Assembly (NCBI RefSeq): GCF_000006565.2 | Contig: NC_031475.1 | Location: 1,447,535 to 1,511,534 of the forward strand | DNA from: Toxoplasma gondii ME49 | Lineage: Eukaryota > Apicomplexa > Conoidasida > Eucoccidiorida > Sarcocystidae | DNA length: 64,000 nt | Direction of reading: 5' to 3' | In this document: in pieces, positions 50,282-61,000 of the stretch | How positions within the stretch are numbered: the first letter of the stretch is position 1 | Layout: the number at the start of each line of letters is the position of its first letter | Notes under the pieces: generated by a model | Told to the model about the DNA's origin: nothing | Seen by the model: the letters and a program-made list of their open reading frames with translations, nothing else | The model's database searches: none | Program-made: the position numbers and the translations under genes

Positions 50282-51855
50282 TCATAATAGTAAGTTACCA
50301 TCACTAACAAAAGCATTTGACACAGTTAATTTGTGGGGCGTCGAGCCCAACGGCGCAACACCAATATCCACACTCAGGTTTTCAAAACCCCAAGCGCTGT
50401 ACTCTGAAGCACATACATGATCGGAGTAGTTCGGGAAGCTTTCGCTGCCTCCTAGACGGAGATCCCACCAAATCTTCTTCAAGAAAGCGGAAAAGCAAAA
50501 TGACAGAAACGAACCGGTCAGCAATGCAGGAGAAAACGCCAGTAAAAGAGAGGTGGTAAAAGCCGTCCGGCAGCGGTTGAACGCGACACAGAAAACTACG
50601 GCACTGAACCGGGGTCGGTGTTAACCGGCCGAGGTCACTCTGAACTTCAATTTGCACCACAATCGAGCACCCCTGCGGTCTATTCCTAAATGCCAGGTGC
50701 GCGAAATACAAAAAACGGATAAAAGGAACTTGCCAAGCACCACCAGATCTGTGAAACCGACGGAAAGAACACGAACTCGCCCCGACACCTGTCGGAACAC
50801 CCTCTCCAAGAAAAGCTATCCGAATCCTAGGGACTCAGCGTCCAAGCAAGTATCTAGTAAAAGTGAGTATGGAACTCCTTTTGAGAACCTAGACAAGTCT
50901 GCAAATTCCCACGGGAAGTTCTGATCTAAACAAGGGTTTCGGCCACAACATACAGTGCCACAGATCTGACATAAAAAACCCAACAACTGCGAGACACAGA
51001 GTGTACCACACGGCGTAACGCTACCCGTTCTCTAAAGCCCCGCCAACATGCCACGAGCCCACCCACGTTTGACTGAAAAGGAACAAAGGCGAACGTACCA
51101 CGACAAGGAAAGGCCTGCTTAGACGATGTTGGCCAACCCTGACGTTCGTGTGTCTGAGTGAGACAGTTTTATCAAGCCGTGTCTGAAGATGATAATCCAA
51201 TTAAGAATGGTTGGCCCTCAACAATTCCTCTTTGCTTTCATTTCTGCATCTGAATTTTTCCGAACCGAGCAGGGTGTCTGTCGAGGCATCGCAGACTACC
51301 TCACCTACCACAAAAATGCGATTCCCTCTAGATGAGCTTTCTGTGGGATGCTCTGCCGACAGTCCTAAAAACCTGACTTTATGAACCCCTTTAATCCCTC
51401 TTCTAAACACATATTCTGGATGACGAACACTCCGGAAAACTCGCAATATCTTTCCAAAGGACACTTCTGCATCAAAGTGTCTGTCCCCATGGACTCCATT
51501 ACCCAAAAGACCCGGTTTCTTCAATGTCGATAGAACAACAGATCGCAAGTGATCGAGATCTGCCTATCCGCACAAGTCTTTTCTCTAAGACAAATCTGCA
51601 TAAAGAGCTGGAAAGACTGTTCTAGGAGACGCTGAGTTATCGTGTAAGTCGTTAGTAACGTGCGCCGCACTTCCTACGTTCTTTAGCATCACGGCTCTCG
51701 CCGTCTATCCTTCTACCGCAAACAACACTGCAGCGCCAGACCCGCTGTCCCTGCGCTAAAAACACCAATTTGAACAGTAAGGTAGAGCGTGGAGTATCGA
51801 AGGAAACCGTGTGGTCGGGAACGAACACTCCCTGTAACTTCTTCCCTACAGACAA
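50282..51855 (-). other. Unassigned minus-strand open segments of lower GC content
   Basis: Three minus-strand open segments (51855-51652, 51548-51201, 50524-50282) lie in a stretch that is less GC-rich than the coding regions around it and free of simple repeats. Their translations are not low-complexity (for example VSFDTPRSTLLFKLVFLAQG; RSVRHPEYVFRRGIKGVH; FENLSVDIGVAPLGSTPHKL). They could be exons of an unrecognised or decaying gene downstream of PREX. I found no phase-consistent splice chain or known motif, so this is only a flag. Confidence 0.2.
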
Positions 51856-52060
51856 ACCTCTAAAAGCTTAAAAATGCGGCATCTACAGCCCCGCGACGTG
51901 AATAAACGCTTTGCTACACCTCAGTTTCTGTGCATGTGCAGCTTTTTCCTTTTTGCTGCTGGCGGTGTGTGTTCGTCTCTAAAGACTCCGACAAAAGAGG
52001 GGGAAATGCCAGTATTCTCTTGGTCGCGCGATGAAGAGTGGAATCGAAAGCCGCACAACA

Positions 52061-55000
52061 CTACGGCTTGTCTGCCCAGCTGTCGGCGATTGCTCCTTCA
52101 GCAACACACGGGACAAAGCGAAGATATTTGTTCCCGGCGGCCTCCATGGTATCGATGAGGACTCGCAAGCCCTGCAAAAAAGCGGAGAAGGACAGGCAAA
52201 CAACAGTTACAATCTGCATTCTTTGCACTGGTCGACCACCGTATTTTTACAGCTCCCATGCAGCAATGTACTTCGTCAAGTTTAACCGATAAATGCGAGT
52301 TGGACACCTCACTTCGATCTCCAGGTCTTTCTTTCCGAAAAACACTGTAGAAAGAGAATCAACTGAACATGCAGTCGAAATTAGACTGAGGAGAAAGCGC
52401 TTGCGCTGACGGGTGACTGGGCTTTCTATAAAATTGGGGACCGAAGGCTGTCGCGGCCACTCCCGAAGGAAAAAGCATGGTGTTGCGCGGTAGAATATTC
52501 GACTTTGTGCATGTTGGCATCAACAAGGAAGAGACGCGATTGCAAAGTTCATCTGCCCATTCCAATGCACGGAGGAAGAACGCAAAAAAAGGAAAACGTA
52601 CCTCTTCCGCTTTCTCTTCCGGGACTTCCGCAATGATCTCATCGTGGACGCACATGACCAGCCGACCGCCGAGCGGCGCCAGCTTGTGTTGCAGTTGCAC
52701 CAGACTTTCTTTTGTGATGTCGGCCGAGGTTCCCTGAATGCAGATAATCAGTTCACAAAACCACCTAATGCACCAAAAGAAATTAAGACGTAATTCACAC
52801 ACAGTTACACACAAAGGAGCTGGAAAAAGAAAACCTAATGATCTATACAAAGAAGTTGAAGAGTGGAACCTCAACTGCACTCCAAGAAGCTGAAAAAGAA
52901 AAGCTAATCCGCACAAAACTACACACAGAGACGTTAATGCAAAAGACGGAACAGCCAAGCAGACGAACTGTTAATCCACCAAGAAGTTGAAGACACCACA
53001 TATACGTGCGGAAGAACGTATCAGTCCAGCGCACTCCCGACTGTTTCAGAGCTCCCGCAGAGCTCCGGTTTCTCCGAATTCGCGTTGAATGTAACCAGTC
53101 TTTCCAGCCCTCACAGCGAGCCGAACAAGCGCCCGCGTGATTCTTGACGAGCGCGTCGAGGAAATTCTACGAATCTGAAACTCCACGGTTCGTTTCCCTC
53201 GAAAGACGTCACTGGGACAGCGACTCTGAACAGCCCCCCCCCCGTTCCAAGACAGAAGTTTCAGAAAGCCGGTATGTATGGACACCAGAGGCTGCACAGG
53301 AAAGAAGAGCTCGGAGGTCTCAGAGAGGTATCCTGGATTTAAGAGGATGGTGAAACTCATGATACGCCTCGGGTGTGAGACGGACTGCTTTTGCCACAGC
53401 AAAAGCACACATGCAGTAGAACGCTCGTGTTTTCCGATTCCAGGTAAGCGTTTGTGGGTCGCGGAATCCTTTTGTGAAAGCTTCTCCCGCATGCAGCACA
53501 GGGGCAGGGGACTCAGGAAGGATCGCCCTTCGCTTCCGCGTCAAACACTTGGCAAGCACTGCTCGATTCACGGGAGCAACACAAAAACGACATCTCACGT
53601 CGGTTGACGCGCAAAGTGTCAAACCACAAAGCAACCACCTGCGCGAAGGAGCCGAGATCGCTTTGAATAGCCGACTGCTACTTCGTCAACAGTTCACGGC
53701 TCGACACGTAGTCAGTGGATGGATTCCAAAGGCCTCACCTGGATGGGGTAGTTGAGGGATTTCGTGAAAGCGAAATACTCAAAAAGTGCTCTCCGTCCTG
53801 CGCGTGTGCGAGTCTCTCTTGGCTGTTCGGCCTGGCGCACATGCAGAGAAACAGTCAACTCGCAACTGCAGTCCGTGGACCAGCATTATTGTGGCTGGGT
53901 TTCCAGGATCACGCAGAATGCGGTCTCTCTGTGCAGTCTGGATGCAGTTTCCTCGACAAAACATGGCACCTTCTACTACGTCTATATATGCACATGCAGA
54001 GTTCCACGAGTCTAGGGACCCTGGAACGCGTGTATATCACCTTCTTTTCCCGGTTCTTTCACCTCAGTTGACGTCAAGGCGGATCTTTGCCGCACTTCTC
54101 GCGTTTTTGTCGACACTCAGCACTTGGATTGCCTAAGGGAGGTGTTTGGTCATCCTTCAAAAATCCTAAGGCAGCACCACGGCAAGATCTTCGGCGACAT
54201 GCGCACCGAGATCAAAACCGAGTTCTGCGTGTCTCCCTTTCTCTTTTTCACTCTTTTTTACCCTTTACCCCATCGTGAACTCATCGCAGCCTTCAGAAGC
54301 GCGGAGGAAACCTCTGTGCAAATCCGGCCCTCCTAGCATTCTTCGTCTGTCGATCTTCACATTACTTCGCCTGTGTGACCCACGGCTGAACTGGTGAGTC
54401 CCCTCAGGCCTCAGAGTCGCCGAGAGAAGAAGACGCAGAACTCGCCGCCACGCAGGCGTTCGCGTCGATGGCTGTGTTTCACAACGCGCTGCGCGTTTGT
54501 CGACAGTCGTCTCACCTTTTGCCGACGGTGCCACCGCGTTATTCCTGGATAGCTGCTAAAGTATTTGGCGTGAAAGTCACGAGCTTCCTGCAAGCTCATC
54601 TCGACCCCGTACGCGGAAGACGCGTAGCCTCTGAATCGGTCCGCACTCATTCCATAAATCAGCCCAAAATTCACAGCTTTCGCCAGTTGACGATCTGCTT
54701 TGGAAAGCAACGACGGAGGTTTGTTCAGAATCAGAGAAGCCGTCAGTCTGTGCAGATCTTCGCCCTGCGAAAACCGGCAGAAACACAATCGAGAGTGATG
54801 AATGAGGCAGAGGTTCGCGCAAACCTGCGGAGTGCGCACCCCGCACTGCACGAAACAACGCGATACATCAGAAGCTCTAGGGAACACGAATTCTTCGAGA
54901 AAACGGAGAAACTTCGCGGACAAAGGTGAAGGTAAAAGTTCCGTTTTCACACGTCCTCTTCCTCCGTGTCGGGTGAGCCAGGAAGAATCCTGTTGAGATC

Positions 55001-58000
55001 ATCTTTCACTGACCTGCTCTCTCTGAAATCTTCCAACGTTCGACCGCATAAAGTCCAATCTCCTATACGCAGATGCTTCTATAGAGTCGAATCTGCCTAC
55101 AGAGGCTGTGGAAACCTCACTGTTTCGTGCCACCTGTCCGTTGTTTACCGCTGAGACAACATGCGTTTTACTCTTCTTCCGAAACTCAATTCTCGAAAAA
55201 ATAACGCAATTCCAACACGCTGAGCGTCAGTACACCACAGGAGTCGGAGTCGCAAGTCGCAGCTTTCTGTAGACCTGGAAATGGACTGCTCCAGCACACA
55301 GTTTGAAGACACGACTTTCTTGCTAAGCAGGCGGCGAGAGGGAGATGCCTCGAAGACTTTCACGACCATCTAGCGCGTTCTTTGAACTCGACGCAGAGAC
55401 CGACGTCACTTATTCTTGTACGACTTGTACTCACTCTTCCTCTTGTGGGTTTACGTCATCAAGAATTTCTGTTCACTGTTACAGCTTGTTCCGCTCGACT
55501 CATTTTAGTTTTCGTATGCGGTGTCCGTGCTTGACACATCACAACAGGTGCTCTAGAGAAGTCCCTGGAGTTTCCTTCGCTTCCGCTGCAAGCGTTTCCT
55601 CGACAGCTTCGTGCATGTCGCCTTTCTTTGACGTACCTTTCTGTAGGCTTCAATCATGCGTTCGTCGCAGGCGAGGTCGGCAGCGATTCGAAGTTCAATT
55701 TGGGAGAAGTCCGCAATTATGAACTTCCCAGGACGACCGGCCACAGTCTTTGACGGCACAAAGCAGGCGCGGAAGCGTCGCTCCCGTGGAATTTGTTGGA
55801 GGTTCGGAGAATCGCAGCTGAAGCGTCCACTCCCTGCCCCACACTGGTGGAGACTGCAGTGGATTTTCCCTGGAAAAAAGAAGAATCAACAAAGGAACGG
55901 AGACTCTCCGCATGACGACCTCCAAGCCGCTTCGTCTCTGGAAACGCAAAGAACGCACGTTGCAACTTTGACAAGGAGACTTCTTCGGTTTCTCGCCGAG
56001 CGTGGAGAGACAACAAACAACACAGACCCGATGGGGAGAAACGCAGACTTCGTTTTAATCTCTCAGACTCACATGCAACAGCCTGCACCTCCGACAAACA
56101 CCGAGATCCCTTCTTGCCTTCCCACACCTCTTGAGGGGTGGGGAAAGCCATGAGAGAACTTGGATCTCGAGCGCCAGTCGAACGCGCAGGATGTATTGCA
56201 AGTCAGGAACTCCCCTCTTCAGTCTTCAACAAAGTCGCCTGCTGCAGTGTGGAAGGTCGTGGCTGTCAAGTTGTGCTAACTCGACAGCTCGCTGCGTTCT
56301 TAGGCTTCGAACGAACGTCGAGCGCTCCAGGATCTGATCAAGCTCACGGGCAGTGTGGAAGTCGTTTCGACCAGACAGAAAGCTTCCTGGACGCATTTGA
56401 GGCCTCAACAGGCTGCACCACGTCACTCGGAAATGCATGTGCTCGCTTTTTCGACTTTCTCGTTTCGTGTGTTGTGTCCGCTTTACCGGTGACAGAGTTG
56501 ATGTGCTCAGGCAGCTTGTCCACGAATGTCGTGATGGCTTTAGCTGCTTTGCGGTAGTCTCTCAGCGCCTGGACTGCAGGGAACTGCGACAGTCTCGCCA
56601 GAGTTCCGTCGCTTGTGTCCTTCAACAACTGATCTTCCACCTCTGCAGCGTTCTTGTCGAAGCCGAGAGGAAGCTCAGAAAACGAGAAACGAGACCCGCG
56701 AGTCCGACTTTCAGGACGATCGGGTGGAGGCGCCGGAATCCCGATCGCTCGGAGCGCGTCCAGCATCTGCGCAGTGGACACACAGACACCCAAGGCGACC
56801 TCTGAGATGGGGGGGGGGGACTCGCTATGCAATGACCATTCGCACACTTTGCAGATGCGTCGGCAAATGGACAAGTCCTTTCTGAGGAAAAGGACTGACG
56901 GCCGCATGAGACACAGTCGAAGCTTCTCTAACCTGTTTTTGCGAGTTGAAATTCACTGTGTTTTCGTCTACGTGCAGTTCAGCCGCGAGACGCTGCCGGG
57001 CCTTTTCTTCTTCTCTCCGCAAATGCGCCTCCAACTCTTTCCATCGTGCGTGGTCGATTTGCATGCCGTTTAACTCCATCGCGACAACTGAAAAAAACAG
57101 GAAAAACGCAGACTTAAAAGAAGAGAAAAAGAGTGCCACACCACTCACGCACTCCCACCACGAGCATTCAGAGGAAGAACGAAAGATCCCCGGAAGCGCC
57201 TTCTAAAAAGAGAAAAAGACGTCCACCCTATCTTGAGAAAGGCAAATTCACAACAGCGGAAACTGAACCCCAACGCTCAAACACCCATTTCGCCGCGAGA
57301 GACGGACTCAAATTGCAGGGCACTGCCTAAAAGCTTCCCTTTTTCGAGTTGCTTGGAGCGTCCCCTTTAATCGAAGAGACAAGCAACTTTCAAGATTCAT
57401 CGCCATTCTGCGGCAGTGAAACAGCCGAACGCGCGATCTCAAAACCTGGAAACTCTACAGTCTTCAGCTCCGCCCCGCCTCTCCAGGAGTCTGCACACCC
57501 CAGAGTGTGGAGAAGATGCAGTCGCCTGTTCCTGACAGCTAAGAGTGCTGGATGACGAAAACCTATACTGATACTCATGTTTGCTTGGAAGCTGGACTCA
57601 TTGACATTGTAGCGGCGCTACACGCAGAGACCCAACGCAGTAAGGTTTGAGACGGTAGCGTTATCCCTGCAAGCGCAACTTCGATCGTACACCATCCTGA
57701 ACTCCGGGTCTGCTGCTACTTCTTCTCTAACGAATGTGGTTTTGCAACTTCTATTTTCTTAGTAAAACACTACCAGCTAAACGGTTTTCATCTTCTTTAG
57801 GAATGCCTAAAGACTCTAAACTTGTTGAACGCTACCAAGGGCACAAGATGACTTCACAGAGTATCTAAAGTCGAAAGGGACGACCATGGCTGCAATTGTG
57901 TGGAGTAGAAACGGAGAGACACGATCAGAGTCGAGAATGTTGCATACATCAACAGCCTCTTTCGTATTCTTGGGTCTCTGTTTCTCAGTTCCTACCTGGT

Positions 58001-61000
58001 CGCAGACACCTCATCTCGACGTCCATCACCTCCTGCAAATCGAAAGCTTCCAGTTTCTGTTGAAGGCGTTGCTGAAGTGGCAGCAGGACGGCTGCGTCTC
58101 TGAAAACCAAAGGACAGAGATGTCAGGAATCTCCAAACTCACTGTCTTCTGCACACGAGGGAACCTTTCTGACCGCTCTTTTTGCCATCGTTCCGATTCC
58201 AACTTTTGCTTCGACTCAAACTCCACGTTCAGAGCGCGTCCGGCGGTGACTCTGTGCACGGAACTTCAGTTACGAGAACTCTCGTTCTCTCCCCACGAAG
58301 TGCATCCACTCCACACTCTCTCGCACACGGTGTACGTACAGCTGAAACGCGAGCTTCGTTCGGTGCCAGTTGTCTGTGGATACGCTCCACCTCAGACCGT
58401 TTGTTTTTTTGCAGAGCGGCTCGCCACACGGGAGAACTCGTTTTTCAGTTTAACAAGAGTTTAGCTGACCCTTCGCACTTGCGTCAAAGTCCCCGATTGA
58501 ACGCGGAAACCTCGCTCGCTGTTACCTGGCGGCGTAGAGAAGCTGCTCCTGAGAGAGGTGAGGCGAACTCCAGTCGCTCGCCTGCATCCGTTTGTCCATC
58601 AACACGCCTAGGAAGCGCTCGACGACTTGCAGGAGTTTGAAGCCGGTCCTCATGACTCCAGCTTCCACGACTTTTGCGGCAATCAAAGTGTCGAAGAGAG
58701 GTCCACTCACGAAGACTCCCCCATCGCTCTGCAAGTCGCCGACCTCTGCCGGACGCGCGCCCAACACTGCAGCGTCGAGCAGAGGACCTGCGTGGGCTGT
58801 CGGCTGGTCTGAGCCAGCCTCAGAACCTGGCACTGTTTCCTGCTCACGGCGCGCTTCTCCCGCGCGTTCAGGTGGTGAGACGCCTGGCGCATCCACGCCG
58901 TCGCCGCGTGCAGGCGCCGCGTCTGCAGGTCCTTGTTTCTCGGCGTTCTTGAGGCGAGAGTCGGCGGAGACGGCCGTGGGGAAGTGGGGTCGACTTTGGC
59001 TTTCAGGTGCATCCTGCGCTTCAGTGAACACCTCCTGCCGCTTAGCGTCTCTGTCGGCCAGTCCGGCCGCGGCGAGGAAGCAGAGGTCGAATTGTCCGTT
59101 ATGGAAAACCTTTCGGATTCGCGGAGAGGCGAGAAGCAGCCGCACCGGACGAAGCGCGGGCGAGGAAACTGGCAAGGCGAACAGGTCGAAGAGCAAAGCA
59201 GGGAAGTCGGGCAAAGCCAGCTGCAGAAGCCTACGAGCGCATGCACGGAGGAACCGAGGAAACGCAGTCGCGTTTTGACTGAGGAGACTGGGAGCGATGC
59301 TTGGAAAAGGGGAAAAACGTGGAGAGACTCTCGCCTCCATCACTAGAAAGAAGAGACATGAACTTCTCAAAAAAAGAGAAAAACGAGAAGAAAATCTCGT
59401 CGTAAGTCACAATTGAGAAGGGAAAGCATGCACGCAAAAAAGTGGAAAAAAGCAGAAAAATTCTGCTCTTCGCCACGACAAAAGGAAGAGACATCTTCGC
59501 CTGGATCAACAGACAAGCAACGACACGCCTAGCCATACGTGACAGACAAGAAAGAGATGAAAGCATTTGATCACTAGAAAAGGATGAAGGAAAATGCATG
59601 CGCAGATTAGAGCGGCAGTCACTCGAAAAAGTTGAGAGGAAATTTACATGCCTCAGGAATTCAAAAAAAAACAGCCAAGAAAAGGAGACTCCCAACGGGG
59701 TGCTGTTCGCAGCACTTGCACGCAAGAAACCGTCTCACAGCCAGGAAGACCGTGGAGCTTAGAAACTTTTGAAAACAAGCTCGCGAAAACCTCCAGGGAC
59801 CCTCGAGCCGACATGGCGCTTCCACACAAAGCAACGGCGAGCCTTTGTCTCTCCAGAGAGGCGAGAAAAACAGCTGTACATACACCGCACTGTGTGGCGA
59901 GCTCAGCACTACGGCATCGACGATGAAGTTCGTACATTGCCGCTGCATATTCAGTTCACAAATCGACAACCGAAGAGTGGAGCGTTTGCGAGATCGCGTC
60001 TCGAAGACGACTCCTGCTCCTCCCGCCATTTGTGGATTGTGTTTACCACGGAGACCTCGAACGACTGTCAAGTTCTTTGCCCTCTCAGCATCCCAAAGGT
60101 CCGTGCACCTGCGAAATCGAAGGTCACTAGCAGCGTCTGTCCACCCACCCCAGCAAGGCGTTCTGCAGAGAGTTCTGAGACGTTCAGATGCACTGAGAAT
60201 CTCAACTCTCGGCATTCGAGATGTTCCCGCTGGTGGACACCACGAAAACCTCAGCGTGTCTCCCGCTGTCCGAGTCTAGAAATAAAACATCTGAGACCGA
60301 ACTGAGTGCACGACAGACGCTGACGTTTCTTTCAGGACCACAAAAGAAAAGAGAACTACGGAGGAGGCAACAGGAGCGCGTTCCTCGGTGTCTGTACACA
60401 GCTCGTGAACACAGGCAGGTCCTGCCGAATCCCCTGGACTCCACCCCCGTTCCTGAATGCACTCCACAAGATGGTCTGGAAAGCGCGAAGCGGTGGACAA
60501 GCAGACTCCGACGCACACATGGAGTCACGGTGTCCAGAACCTCGTGATTCAAGCACTCGACGTCACTCCGTTTAATCGGTTTGTCTTCGCGTCATCTGAG
60601 CCGCCCTTCCTCGTCTCGTTTTCCACACAGCTTCTGCTGAAAAAACGACGAAAACTGGAGGGTGCACCGGACGACGAATTCCTGCGCCTTCCGCGTTCAC
60701 GCACCTGCTTTCCTAGACTCGGCTGTCCTCCCTCGTCAAGTGTCTTCCGTGAGTCAGCGCAGATGCGTTGTGGGGGAAGTGGATTAAGAGGCACTCACCG
60801 TATCCGCGCGCTGAAGGGATCCAGACCTGTCGTCTCCACATCGACACCCATGGAGAGGCGGACTTCGCGTTCGTCGCTTCCGTCATCATCCCCTGCAGCG
60901 CCTCCACTTTCATCTTGGCGCCGCGCAGCCTCGCCGCCTGTCTGTGCAGCCGTGGAACCTTCCCTTCCTTCGCTGGAACTGGGGAAGCCGCTTCCGGCGC

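Noticed and set aside
51874..52158. Plus-strand frame with a signal-peptide-like start
   Set aside because: It overlaps the last PREX exon on the opposite strand and has no independent support.
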